33,722 nt of DNA from Bremia lactucae (GCF_004359215.1 NW_027152213.1:816247-849968), one strand, 5' to 3'. Positions 8,762 to 20,100 are shown, counted from the stretch's first letter. A program made the numbers and translations. The notes: generated by a model not told the origin, from the letters alone.

Positions 8762-9560
8762 ATTAAGCTTACAGGCTCATGGTCTTTGAGCGAACGACAA
8801 GAATTGAATCGCAAACATTCCTGCCTCCGGCACAAGGCGATGAATATCTTTACAAATGATTCCTTCTCCGTCGGCACTTCAGGCTCGTCATTTGTGGCAT
8901 TCTTGCTTGCCATCGATCGTATTTTTACATTCGTGCTTGCTCAAATTCTTAGCCTTTCCTGTTGGACACTATTCCCATTCCGAAGCGCTGTAGGTTCTTC
9001 TTGCCCAGCCTAATCGCTTGCACCACCTGTGACCCCTGACACAGAAATCAGTAGTTGCCGTAGTGAAGCCTCGAACTTCGTTATCGGCTGATCAACAAAA
9101 ATTAATTTTATCTTTGCCATGTCCGCCGTTATAAGAGCTGCTACTGAAGAGGAGAGCACTTCCTTGTGCACCAATTCTGCGCTTATAGTCAATTAGTTCA
9201 ACTTGCTGCTGCTAAAAGTTGTTTTCTCCATCACCGTTATTGTCAAAAACCATGAATTGTCTTGTAGAATGTTTGACTTGACACACTATGTTCGATGTCG
9301 TCCTTTGTAAACACCCAAAGCTCTATCTTGCAACTTACAGCCAATATTGCTTTATGATCGACGTGAAAGCCAGCACTTGACTATTCACAACTTTCCTTCT
9401 GGAAATGCTTGAAAAAAGTCATCCGTTCCATCTGTCGCCCGTGACCGTCACGTCATTCAAAATTATTGCCAATGGCGGTCCAAAATGCTCGTCGCTATTT
9501 CCATCTCATCCGCGACAATCATTTCCGACGTAAGTCGAAGTCGCACGATACCTTCAGGCA
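8762..9560 (-). pseudogene. Coding-like minus-strand scraps, probably a decayed or multi-exon gene
   Basis: Several short minus-strand stretches read like protein but are broken by stops and frame changes. Near 9550-9485: PEGIVRLRLTSEMIVADEME. Near 9450-9425: LAIILNDVTVTGDRW, then a shift to DDFFQAFPEGKL. Near 9350-9245: HKAILAVSCKIELWVFTKDD. At 9192-9010: ELVHKEVLSSSVAALI and KFEASLRQLL. At about 8935-8762: NATNDEPEVPTEKESFVKIF. No GT..AG set joins them cleanly by eye. The strand order and beta-rich head followed by a charged tail loosely recall the XRCC4/PAXX superfamily, but this is a guess. The other strand shows nothing better. Confidence 0.3.
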
Positions 9561-9627
9561 ACCTTTACGTGTTAGTCACGCTGATTGGCATTTCTTTTCT
9601 TAAATATTAAACGTTCATTGCAGCACG

Positions 9628-10221
9628 ATGTCGAGTACTAAGCCCGTACTAACATTCGTAACCGGGAACGCCAATAAACTCAAGGAGGTAGTTGCGATCC
9701 TAGGCGCTGACTTTCCCTTTGAATTGCATAATCAAGCTGTAGATTTGCCCGAGTTGCAGGGTGAACCGGCCGATATTGCTAAAGAGAAGTGCCGCCTCGC
9801 AGCTGAGCAGGTAGAGGGAGCCGTTCTCGTTGAGGACACATCACTTTGCTTCAATGCACTTCAGGGCCTTCCTGGTCCTTACATAAAGTGGTTTTTGGAG
9901 AAAACGGGTCATGAAGGTCTCATCAATATTTTGGCCGCTTATGAAGACAAGTCCGCATATGCCCAGTGTATATTTGCCTTCTCGCCGGTCGGCTCGGAGC
10001 CGCGTGTATTTGTCGGTCAGACTCATGGTAAAATTGTCCCAGCACGTGGACCTAAAACCTTTGGCTGGGATCCCGTCTTCCAACCCGACGGATTTGAACA
10101 GACTTACGCTGAGATGGAGAAGGCTACCAAGAATCAAATTTCGCACCGTTACAAGGCCCTAGAGAGTCTTAAATGTCACCTCATACAATCCGCAAGAGTT
10201 GGCAGCACTAGTAAATCCTAG
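9628..10221 (+). CDS. Inosine triphosphate pyrophosphatase (ITPase)
   Basis: A 197-residue, single-exon HAM1/ITPA family enzyme, the usual length for eukaryotes. It hydrolyses ITP, dITP and XTP to the monophosphate plus PPi, clearing damaged purine nucleotides from the cytosolic pool. Visible motifs: the N-terminal TGNANKL loop (12-18), [20 protein letters not shown] from about residue 68 with metal-binding Glu69/Asp70 and base-pocket residues, [11 protein letters not shown] from 145, and a C-terminal [11 protein letters not shown] with the conserved SHR. The ATG at 9628 leaves the usual short leader before the TGN loop. A TTGCAG lies just before it, so a 5' untranslated intron is possible but unproved. 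Confidence 0.96.
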   Translation: MSSTKPVLTFVTGNANKLKEVVAILGADFPFELHNQAVDLPELQGEPADIAKEKCRLAAEQVEGAVLVEDTSLCFNALQGLPGPYIKWFLEKTGHEGLINILAAYEDKSAYAQCIFAFSPVGSEPRVFVGQTHGKIVPARGPKTFGWDPVFQPDGFEQTYAEMEKATKNQISHRYKALESLKCHLIQSARVGSTSKS

Positions 10222-10296
10222 AAAATCTTCAAGAAAAATAACGAGACATAACGATTTCTTGTGGGAGGGTGTGGCCATACCAAAAGGGGGGGTGTC

Positions 10297-10312
10297 CCTA
10301 TACCGGTTTCCT
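10297..10312 (+). repeat. 16-bp direct repeat, copy 1
   Basis: CCTATACCGGTTTCCT is present here and, identical, at 10475-10490. The two copies bracket an AT-rich 162-bp stretch between the ITPase and CDC25-like genes. Confidence 0.8.
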
Positions 10313-10474
10313 ATTTTAAATGAGAGTATTATTAGAACAATTCCCCGTCTGTTGGTTTAATTAGATAAAAACTACAGATTAAAAATGACAACTAAAACAT
10401 TTTATTACTCTGCTATATCGCAGTTAACAATTATTCCTTTAGAGTCGTCGTTCGGTCCCTTCTGAACTTTGGTA

Positions 10475-10490
10475 CCTATACCGGTTTCCT
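10475..10490 (+). repeat. 16-bp direct repeat, copy 2
   Basis: Second exact copy of CCTATACCGGTTTCCT, 42 bp before the CDC25-like start codon. It could be a promoter element or the edge of a small mobile sequence. Confidence 0.8.
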
Positions 10491-10531
10491 TAAAATATTA
10501 AGTAAATAATTCAGCGACTTTATATACTACG

Positions 10532-11031
10532 ATGTCGCTTCCGATCGGTTACATCGAGCCTCCACATTACATGCAGCCATCAGTGCTAGCTGAAATCCTG
10601 CGCAATCCCGATCTATCCAGCAGTCGCTACGTCATCATTGACGTACGTGATACTGATTATGCTGGAGGTCATATTCGCTCGGCCGTAAATATTCCGGAGG
10701 AATTTTTTATGGATAACGATCGAGTGGACGTTCTCGTCGACAAATACAAGGACAAAGATTTAATTGTCTTTCACTGTATGATGAGCCAAATTCGCGGGCC
10801 ATCATGTGCTAAGAGATTTAAGTCGCGGATGGATGTGGTTTTGGATGGTGCTAAACTAAAGCCCCGAGTACTTATTCTGCATGGTGGCTACGAATCTTTC
10901 CAAAGGGTGAGCGATTTTATTCATTTAGATACAAACTATGCCAGAAGAGTCCAAATTTATAACTCTTTGTTCTACGTTGTTTATATTAGACTTACAAGGA
11001 CGAGGTCGACCTCATTGAAATGGATGACTAA
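10532..11031 (+). CDS. Plant-type CDC25 / ACR2 rhodanese-fold phosphatase
   Basis: Exons 10532-10906 and 10990-11031, separated by an 83-nt intron (GTGAGC..TTAG), encode 138 residues, essentially one rhodanese domain. The active-site loop is HCMMSQIRGP, with Cys82 and Arg88 forming the CX5R phosphate cradle; the RGP ending is typical of the small CDC25-like and arsenate-reductase (ACR2) proteins of plants and fungi. Earlier signatures are VIIDVRD and GGHIRSAVNIP. Family members dephosphorylate phosphotyrosine and/or reduce arsenate; sequence alone does not choose. It lacks the long regulatory N-terminus of animal CDC25. The second exon adds only 13 residues (TYKDEVDLIEMDD). It converges on the BRCT gene, whose stop is 44 bp away. 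Confidence 0.9.
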
Positions 11032-11075
11032 ATTTAAATTTTTGCCGCAAAATTGTTCACCTAACCGCATTATTT

Positions 11076-14000
11076 CTAGATGATATGATAGTTTTCGCGC
11101 TTTAGAAGTGTAACTGGCTCTTTTGATATGCAATCGATGAGAAATGAAGCCTTGATACATTCAATGTCGTGCATCTTGAACTTCTTCATCCACATATCTC
11201 GTAAGGGCTCCTCAGGAGGAACGAGCGCCACGACAGGTGCTTCTGAGGTCGACTCTTTCGACAAGCTATTAAAATCAACAGACTTTGTAAGTGGGATCAC
11301 GGACCCTCCACCGGCGAGGATAATACGTTCGCACATATCGCGAGGGGGGACACATTTTGCATGAACGAGAAACCGCCAATTACTAAATGCACCAGGATGG
11401 CCACTAGCGCGCTTCTTACGCCAGTACCCGCAGACCTCAGGCCAAATACGCGTATCGATGTTTTGACAATCAGATTTTTGGCAGCCCCATTCGAAGTCAA
11501 TTTCATCGAGAAAAATTCCCGCAACAGAGCTGGCCTCTAAGTATGATGGCTTTAATATCCACTAAATGTTCCATAGCCAGCAAAAGAGTCATTCTTACAC
11601 CACTTTATACCGAGCAAAAATTGACGCACCTTTCCGGCCGCACATCCAGCGACAAATTTTTCTGTTCGCTTGAGCTCACTGCAAATAATGTGGGTGCAGT
11701 TGCTATCATACACGCGACCAAACTTACTGACGTTTCCGCCTAATAGATGAATGATTGAAGTGTGTTCTGCTGCCTGGTGCCGATCGCCGGTCAATAGAAA
11801 CACCCGCTTGTTTTGCGGTTTCGACACTGCAATTTTCTTGATAGCCAATTGCTCTTTCTTTTGCTTTTTCAATAAGAACCTGCTCGACCTGGCAGAACCT
11901 AATTCTTCTGAGCCACCAGCTTTCCGCTTTGTAGCTTTCGTTGTTTGAACAGGGCCTCTGATTTGCTTCAGCTCCTGATTAATCTCTTTGTTTTTCGCCG
12001 TTTCAACAGTGCTTCCGTCGTCGGCGTTGCTGGCACTAGTTACACTAATAAGAGGCAACGAATCTTTTGCCTTTTTTGCAGTTTTTGTGGCCATCGTAGC
12101 AGGCTCTCTTTCCACCTCGTCCTCCTCGTCCCCATCATCAAACACAGTGTTCTTATTAGTTTCAATGCTCGACGGACCGCTTCTGTTTGTCTGTGTATCA
12201 AATAGCGTGCACACAATTTCTTTTGCATGACTAGGTATCGAATTCGGTAATTCTGTAGATATCGCAGGAGTCAACTTTCTACCATTCGATGAGCCATTCT
12301 TGTCAATTGGAGTGGGTAGCTTATCAATTTCGGAGAGAATGTCGTCGACATCAAATCGTCCTTTGCTCGCTGTTTTTGCACGTCTCATGCTAGATGTAAC
12401 ATCCCTCTTCGTCTTATCAGTTACGCTATCCTCACAATCCTCAAATTTTTTGTCCTTCTTTAAATTATCCATGCTGTCCGTGCCAGTTGATAATTCTTTT
12501 AAATTTCTTATTTGAAACGGAAGCTCGGAAACATGCTCCCACTCTGACAAACAAGTAAAAACCCACTATAGAATTGTCAGGATTAGTTGCAAAGAGGAGA
12601 CGCTGCAGCCAAGATTAGTATCGAACCTCGTGACTCAAAATATTTGAGAGTTGCCAGCTCAGCGCTTTCTTATACTTCTCGCCAGAAGCTTCATAACATA
12701 TCAGGTGTGTAGAATGCGCTCGTGACAGCACTGGGAGCAAGCACGCGCCTGTGGCATGGATCGCAATTTGTAGTTCTTCTCGAGTGGGGCTTGAGTGGGA
12801 CGAGTACCCTGATAGCGTAATGACAAAGCTTTGCATTCCGTTAATACTTCCAAAGTATTTAACCGGGCGCTGGATTATCTCGTTGTATGGGGACGGATTG
12901 CTGGCCTGCGAGAGACCTGCCAAAACCCAGTAAATACTGACTACCTTTTTGTCTTGGCGGACGGCCTCCTTGTACTCAAAGCCACCACGGTAGCGGCATA
13001 CGACAAATGATGCCTTTGTAACCACTTTACTCACAATTTCTTGGTACGAGTCACCAAATGGTACGTTCGCCACCTTGGCATTTACCAACTTCAACATATC
13101 AGACAGCTTTTCTCGCAGCAGGGGAGCTAAATGTTGGGCAAGTAAAACAATCGTGCCTTGTAAATTTTTTTTCAATGCCTCAAGTTTCTTTAATAAGACC
13201 AATATATGCTTGTCAAAATTAAAAAATTCTCAACTAGATAGTAGATTTTTGTACCTCACCTCGAACGACCACTTGCGAACCATTGATGATTCGATGCCGT
13301 GCTCCGTTCTTTCTAATTGATAGACTTGAGCAAATTTACCCAAATTAAGTTCTTCCAGCTGCACTTCCGGACAAGACTTCCGGCTTCGTGGCTTGCTCTT
13401 CAACGCAGTCCTAGCAACTTCAAAAGCTGTCGGGGAAAATCGTTCCTCCAGCTCCCGATTCCGGCGCATTACGCACTCTTCAATCCATTTAAGCTTGACA
13501 TGATACTGCCTATCCAGTCCAGCGTTTTGTCCTATGTAGGCAATAATACAACTGGGCAGTTTATACGTAGACTTTACTGAATCAGTCGACAGATGCAACT
13601 TCCACGCATCAAAACCTTGCACAAGGTCCCTTTTTGAGAACTTTAGTTGACATAATGTCTGTAGTTTCTCTGCTCCGGGCTCGTTTACAAAATTTGAGTC
13701 AACAATGCTATCGTCTAAATGTAAAATGTGCGTAGCGCCGCCACAGAATTCGTTTTGATCGATTATTTGACCCCCAAAATGCGTAATCAGGCTGTTGATA
13801 ACCCTCCGCGGGTCCTCTTTACCCATTGCGCACGCCGATATCGTAAGGGTTGAAAATATTAGAGCCATATTGGGGCTAAAGCGATCTACAGGCAGTAGCT
13901 GCTGCAAAAGAAAGGTTCGAAAGACCCATTCCGGACGCACGAGTGCGACAAAGCGCTCATTGCGCAGCTCCATAAAACTGCGGTAAGCTTTTGGATGGCA

Positions 14001-14162
14001 TATGATGTGAGTCACGGTACTGCTTTCCAAAGCGATTGTGCTTTCGACAATTGTCGCCCCTCCTTCAATAAGGCATTGCTGCAGCGCAAAAATTTCCATC
14101 TGTTCCAGCTCTGCCGGGTGCAGCAAACACCTCAGCGTTGCATACAAAGACCGCTGTCGCAT
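11076..14162 (-). CDS. Six-BRCT protein of the Rtt107/PTIP type
   Basis: Four minus-strand exons, 13260-14162, 12627-13208, 11630-12541 and 11076-11561, with introns of 51, 85 and 68 nt, encode about 960 residues. BRCT repeats are visible at roughly 1-100 (ending in RPEWVFRTF), 100-215, 315-410, 427-505 (FVITLSGYSS.., THLICYEASGEKYKKA, then SHEWEHV across intron 2), 740-822 (KRVFLLTGD, GGNVSKFG, THIICSELKRTEKF, then KWILKPSYLEA across intron 3) and 857-960. A Lys/Ser/Thr-rich linker separates the first four from the last two. This 4+2 layout is that of yeast Rtt107/Brc1 and a plant homologue; PTIP is a relative. These proteins bind phosphorylated histone H2A and repair factors in the nucleus. 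Exon 2-3 and 3-4 joins are supported by domain continuity. Confidence 0.85.
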
Positions 14163-14508
14163 GCCTACTCGCGAGTTGTTCGAATGGTAAATATTTTAAG
14201 GAATTTAATTCGCTGTTGTATCAGTTAATAGCATTTGTAGCTCCTTTTAAGCTTGTAGAACCAAGTCTTGGCAAAATTACAAAGCAGACACTATAATTAT
14301 TACACTTATGTCTCTTTAATCCGTGAAACTTATATAAACAACCCAGTGAGCCATGTGGCGTTTGCTGCTAACGATGATTTTTCAAAGTGTGAATTACGGA
14401 GATCAAGCAGATTGCAACCGTCAACAAGGCGATAGGGGAAAGAATCTCTAGAAAATGGATAAAATTTAATTATACAAATTGACTACATGCAACGTCTACT
14501 CCAATTTA
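14163..14508. other. Intergenic spacer BRCT gene to COG4
   Basis: About 345 AT-rich bases between the start of the BRCT gene and the stop of COG4, both on the minus strand. It must carry the BRCT promoter and the COG4 3' end. I see no frame, repeat or RNA gene. Confidence 0.6.
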
Positions 14509-17085
14509 TCAAGCTTTTTTTGGAGGTAGCGCTCCTGATCCGTATTGCGTTTTAATTAAAACGAGTTTGTTAATTAAAGCATCAGCAAAATCAACACGAC
14601 GGGAAAGAATTTCTTTTACTCGGGCAGCTGGTAGCGTCCAAGCTACGCCACGGCGTCGTCGGCCATAAATTTCCAATACGTCCTGAGGAGTATCTACATT
14701 CAAGACCTCAGAGAGTTGCAGAAGAATGGAAAAAGCCTCGCGCACTTCTTCTCCGCCTTCAGTAATGAGAAAGGTACTTATGACACGAATGTCCTTATCA
14801 AATTGAAGCGCACCAAGTTGGCTTACCCGTGTTGCCTTTGAAAGAAACCAAGATTCGAGCTGAGTGGCCGAAATCGAAGCGACTCCATGTACAACAGCAC
14901 AATAGTTGGAATGCGAAAGATATCCACGAAACGATTTCAACAGAGAACGTAGTCCACGAACAAATGAATGAGCGAACGGATCGTTAGCCTCGTTTAATGT
15001 GAACATAGCCTCTGTAAGCTCATACTGAAAAGGATTTCGCCTCGAGGGTGCAGATCCTGAGGAAGATAGGCCTGTGGCTGATGCAGCCAATACCGACGCA
15101 GCAGAAGCTGCTGACGACGATGTAGACAGTAAAGTGTATAAGTAACTGGCAATTTTGGGCTCCAAAAGCTTAAGCAGCTTTTTTCGCGATGCAAAGAGTA
15201 GCTGCTGCAGTTCAACTGAAGCATCTTCCAAACCATTGAGACAAGTCACAATATGCTGCGGCACCACTGGGAAAGTCTCAGGGAGCTCATTTTCAAATTC
15301 GCTCTTCAGCTGCTCAATGTACCCAGAGGTAACTTCCAAACTATTTAGTATGACGTCAGGAGTATGTTCCTTCCGTTGCACTGGCGTCATACCTCCATTT
15401 TCACCAAGAGCTACGCCACCCGCAGTCCCGACAGTCTTGCTCAGCTTTGCTAGTCGCTGCTGCATCTGGTCACGTATTTGAGATGAAGATGAGACCAATA
15501 AACCCGCCGCATCACCTCCTTCTGCATTTTCCATTTTGGCGCCAGTTGTCATCTGCCGAATGCGGCTTCGCATCGTGTCACCAACAATATCACGAAGCAC
15601 CGTATTGATGACATTAAGTACACCAGCCGCGCAGTCGACGTGGCCCGTTGCCAACGCACGTAGCCCAGAATTCCGGGCCACATAAAAAATTTCATCAATG
15701 GCCGACGAAATTGGAAAGCACAATAGATTATTGTCAATTCCACTGTCGTTAGCTCCATTTAAATTACCATTACCAGATGAAAAGTGAAGTTCATCCCACT
15801 GGAATGCTTTTCTGGCAGCCTGATTCAAGAGATCATTCTCAAAAAAACAGTAGAATCCTGCTAGCTCTTGCACACTTTTTCCCAATTCACTGTTATGGAC
15901 AGGCGGTAACACTGGAACAACAATATCTTTTTCATCGTAGGTCTGCTCATTCATTCCAGATTCTTCAATGTTATTCGCGTTCTTCTCTCCGTCAAAGGCG
16001 ACCCTCGAGCGCATAAATCGCTCATAAGTTTGTGTGTGCTGAATTACTAACGCCATCTCATTCAATTGTTCATTCATGAAAGCGATGTCGTTGTCCGTAG
16101 AATTTTCAAGCGCAGACTGTATACTGTGGTTTCTACCACTTGGTGACATCGGACCATTTATAGTTGACGACAAAGGCTGATCTTTATTCGTAATGCGTTT
16201 ATAATATTGACGCTGCACCATGTAGGCGTTCAATACAGCGACCGCAGACCGCTCCCCCATCGTATATAACTTGGCCACAAATCGATTAAGGCCGTGCACT
16301 CTCTCAAAGCACTGCGATAATAATTCTTCATACTGTTGCACTTCTTGTGCTATCTGGTTAAACACCTCGGTAAGACACGTGATTGTTTTCTGAGTACTGA
16401 ACACGCCAACTTGTGTGCCGCTTTTCCCAGTCAATGATTGCGCTAGTGTCTTCTGCACATGCTCTAACAGCAACACAAGGCCATGTTCCTCGTATTCCTT
16501 GCTCACAGCTTTAAATAGCGGTGCGTACGTCTGTATTTGCTGATTGTGCCCGCCTTTTAAGCCGTCCTCAAACTCGCCTTCAATCACTCCTTTAAGATCA
16601 TTTTCAATGGTATCAATCCGGAGCTTATCGGCTGCGTCCAGCGGCATCTGTTGATCAATATTTTTAAGTGACTGGAGGAACGTTGCGGCCTCTTGATATC
16701 GCTGCTGTTGCATAGCACGTCGGATACCCGTCAACGCATTACGCAGCATCAGCAGCTGCGCCGACTGCTCCAATGCTACGCCTAAGCGAGACTGAATCAC
16801 ATCAAGGCGTCGCACTTCGTGCGTCATTTTTGCAGCAACATCATTCGCGTTTGCGATGCGCTCTACAACGGCGCCAGTCTGCGCACAAAGTACAGTTACC
16901 TTTGGCGAAAGCTCGCGAAGGGACTGCAGTGAACGCTGAACTGCCACTTTTTCGTTGGCTTTGGGGGCATTGATGAATATCACGGAATCATCCGACAATT
17001 TTTGCTGACGCTGCTTGACTTCCGCAAGTTGCGCAACCAGCGCCGCGTGCTGCTCGAGCTGCTTTCGGCGATGCGGAGCATCCAT
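14509..17085 (-). CDS. COG4: Conserved oligomeric Golgi complex subunit 4
   Basis: A single 858-residue exon. COG4 belongs to lobe A of the COG tether, which captures retrograde vesicles at the Golgi and binds the SNARE regulator Sly1. The N-terminal 170 residues are heptad-like and helical. The C-terminal third matches COG4 closely: QYELTEAMFTLNEANDPFAH, then LGALQFDKDIRVISTFL, then VLNVDTPQDVLEIYG and a WTLP..V..IL..RVDF end. Human COG4 has 785 residues; the extra length sits in low-complexity linkers, including a Ser/Ala-rich run and a Gly/Asn-rich stretch mid-protein. At the aligned positions of the human Arg729-Glu764 salt bridge this protein has Ile787 and Arg822. The ATG lies 54 bp from the ATG of TTI1 on the other strand. 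Confidence 0.92.
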   Translation of the reverse strand: MDAPHRRKQLEQHAALVAQLAEVKQRQQKLSDDSVIFINAPKANEKVAVQRSLQSLRELSPKVTVLCAQTGAVVERIANANDVAAKMTHEVRRLDVIQSRLGVALEQSAQLLMLRNALTGIRRAMQQQRYQEAATFLQSLKNIDQQMPLDAADKLRIDTIENDLKGVIEGEFEDGLKGGHNQQIQTYAPLFKAVSKEYEEHGLVLLLEHVQKTLAQSLTGKSGTQVGVFSTQKTITCLTEVFNQIAQEVQQYEELLSQCFERVHGLNRFVAKLYTMGERSAVAVLNAYMVQRQYYKRITNKDQPLSSTINGPMSPSGRNHSIQSALENSTDNDIAFMNEQLNEMALVIQHTQTYERFMRSRVAFDGEKNANNIEESGMNEQTYDEKDIVVPVLPPVHNSELGKSVQELAGFYCFFENDLLNQAARKAFQWDELHFSSGNGNLNGANDSGIDNNLLCFPISSAIDEIFYVARNSGLRALATGHVDCAAGVLNVINTVLRDIVGDTMRSRIRQMTTGAKMENAEGGDAAGLLVSSSSQIRDQMQQRLAKLSKTVGTAGGVALGENGGMTPVQRKEHTPDVILNSLEVTSGYIEQLKSEFENELPETFPVVPQHIVTCLNGLEDASVELQQLLFASRKKLLKLLEPKIASYLYTLLSTSSSAASAASVLAASATGLSSSGSAPSRRNPFQYELTEAMFTLNEANDPFAHSFVRGLRSLLKSFRGYLSHSNYCAVVHGVASISATQLESWFLSKATRVSQLGALQFDKDIRVISTFLITEGGEEVREAFSILLQLSEVLNVDTPQDVLEIYGRRRRGVAWTLPAARVKEILSRRVDFADALINKLVLIKTQYGSGALPPKKA

Positions 17086-17139
17086 GAGTGATTGTTGGGT
17101 TGGTTATGATATGATGTGAATTACATCATTATTTGCACA
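17086..17139. promoter_or_regulatory. 54-bp divergent promoter COG4 / TTI1
   Basis: Only 54 bp separate the two start codons. On the plus strand TCATTAT (17126-17132) lies 8 bp before the TTI1 ATG. On the minus strand related TCATATC and TCATAAC boxes precede COG4. The untranslated leaders must be very short, or transcription of each gene starts inside the other. Confidence 0.6.
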
Positions 17140-20100
17140 ATGGAGGTAGCGCAGTATGCAAAGCTGTGTTCGCGTCTTTCGCGATTCCTTCAAGATTATC
17201 CAAGTGATGTAAAACTTCAAAAGAACTTGGACAAACTAGTGAAGCTGTACGATCGTTTGGATGGGTTGGAGAAGGCTTTGCCTCGGGTGGAATTTGCGGC
17301 CTTTGACGAGTTAATATTGCTCACACTCCACAAATTGCTGGACGCCTTTATGCGTGATGCGTCTAAAATGCTCCAAGAGCAATTCTTTACCGTATTCGCA
17401 CGCGTACTTCGAAGATGTAAGTCTCGAATGCAAGGTAGTAGTCTCGCTCACGTGCAGCGTCGACTACATTTCGTGCAAAGCTGTGTGTTGTACCTGCCGC
17501 CACCATTGGAGCTTAATGAAGAAAAACATACTGAAAGAATAACGCTTGCTTCCCAATCAGAGGAACTGAGAATTGCTGTCTTGCATAGTCTGCAAGAATT
17601 ATTTGATGAAAACGCGCGGCAAGACGAGGTGATACAATTTCAAGTCGACCAACACCACTTCTTCGCGTACATAGTATCGTCGCTACTTCATATTGCAAAA
17701 CAAGATCGATGTCGGGCAGCTGCTTTGCTAGCTGTAAAAGTGCTAAAGTGTGTGCTTTTTTTCATTCGCGACCCTTCCACGCTTCGCCAGTATTTGCCTG
17801 GCGTCGCTGCTGACTTGTGGAAGTGCGCGAACGCACCGCAACAGGCGTCGAAAGTGACTGTTGCTGCATTAAATTGTTTTGCACTGGCTTTATATTTATG
17901 CATTGGGGATGAAAGTAGTTTAAATATTGGTAACGCGAACCAAGGGCAGCAGAAATATACGCTGGATGAGATTCGACAGGACGCAAAATTGAGAATTCAT
18001 GTTGCTGAAGCAGATAGATTGGTCGAGTTAAAGTCCACAGAATCTGAAAAATGGCTGCAGACAGCAGCCATGAATGTGGATTTGCTCTTGTCTCGAATGT
18101 TTGCTGCCAGTGTCTCAGCCATTGCAGTTGGAAACAAAAGAGGATTACCGCGCTCATCTTGGCGCGTCCGTTGTGCACTTGCACAACTCTGTGATACAGT
18201 GATGCTACGATGTCGTATAGCGCTCCGAATCTCCTTTTTTCGATGCTATGATGAGCTTCTTGTCCTACAAGGTGATTCGATTGCAGCAGTGGCTCACGAA
18301 GCAGATAAAGTGCTTCAGAAGTTGCAATTGTATGCTTTTTCATCCGAAGAGCGCTTACAAGTATTACCAGAAATGGCGGATCGTTTTCAAATGCTACTTT
18401 CCACTCTTGTGCTTAAACTGTCGGCCGAGCACGAATCAACAAAAATTCATTTCATACGCATACTTCGCGGATACTTGGCCGTTTTAGGATCTAGTCTTTC
18501 TCCATACTTTGATGCGTCTATAAACAGTATTTATACTTCTCTGTGTCGCGTGGCGTCGTTTGCTGCGCTTGATATTGAATTGATTGTTAACCGATCTCTT
18601 TCACGAAAATCAAAGTCTAAAGGTATGAGTGCTACTACTACAGCCACTGTACTAGTGTCACAATATCAAAAACGGTTGCACTATTTTCGCGAGGAAGCCT
18701 CAGTTGATGAAGTATTTTTGTTGCTACAAGATGTCGGCATCATCTCAAACCCAGCAGGCTTCATTGACTGCGCCATTTCCTTATTGTCTGGTGCACATTC
18801 AAAATCTCCCGAAACAGGAGGAGCAGAAGCTGTGCTGGTTTTCAACGAATTCTTACGGGCATACTGTAAGAACACGATATCTGGAGGCAAGCGTCTTAGT
18901 GTACATCTTATTGGCCACATTTTGGAAGATCTTCTAGCGCTGGAAGCTTGGGATGAGCATAAATCGAAATTGACCAGCAATGATAATAAAGCTCTTGTAT
19001 CTCAACGTGCTTTGATGGTTGAGTGTGTCGGTGTGTGTGCTGAAATTCTCGGTGCCGACTTTAAGGTATTTTTGCTACATGTGCTGTATCCGCTGGTTGA
19101 ACAGCTGGGATCACAAGATGTGGAAGTGGAGCGTGCAGCTTTAGCTGCCCTTGAGAAAATCTACTTCTTTATGGGCTACGAATCATTGGGAACCCTTTTT
19201 GAGATTAATATGGACTATTTTGTCGACTCCTTATGCGCTCGGCTTGAACAATTGGAAATGTATCCGATGACTGCTTTTGTCGTTGAGGCCTTATTACGAC
19301 ACACTCGATTGACATCATTGCCTCTATTCGATGAAGTGGCATCGTCACTTTTGATTAGTGTCGACTTATACCAGGATTCAACGTATGTTGATGGTTTATT
19401 ACGTGCGCTGAAAGCATTACTTAGCAGTATCTCACGGGATGGCAAAATAACTGAAGCCAAGAAGAATTTATCTGCTGTTGATGCTGAGGTGGAAGATGTA
19501 GCAATGTCTCACTCGTTACTAAACGGTTTTATTCATGAGATGAAGGTGTTGGCCAATATCAACATAAATGTTCTTGACAATGAAGATAATTTTAGCGAGG
19601 GGAAAAATCAGTTAGGTGACGATTCACCTGAGCAACAAAGTGTTATGGGGGCTCTACCCCTCGAATATGATGCAGAGGATGGACAAGAAGAGAACGGTTT
19701 TCGAACACTCGTCATTGATATAATGGAAAGGTGTGGCTACTTTCTGGTCGAGTCGAACCCTATCGCGTGCTGCCTCGTGTTATCGTTAATTGATGAGGGC
19801 GTGCGGTTTCTATCAAAACATAAAAAGCAGCTTTTGCCTCTTGTCGCTCAGATGTGGCCTGAATTGTTGCCCCGACTACGTGTCAAAAATCGTGCTATTG
19901 TGACTGGTACTATCCGCGTCATTACCACTGTAGCAGAAATTGCCAAAGATTTCGTTGGTGATCGTTTTGTAGAGACTGTGTGGCCAATACTGCGATCACA
20001 ACTGCAGTCTATTGAATCTGGTAATGATACAAACTTGCCGCAGCTCACACGCTCTATGCTGCTGCTTTCTAAGGAGGCTACAAGCAACAAGGAATACGTA

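Noticed and set aside
17762..18343. 193-codon minus-strand frame inside TTI1
   Set aside because: It has no domain and lies wholly antisense to an intact, recognisable gene.
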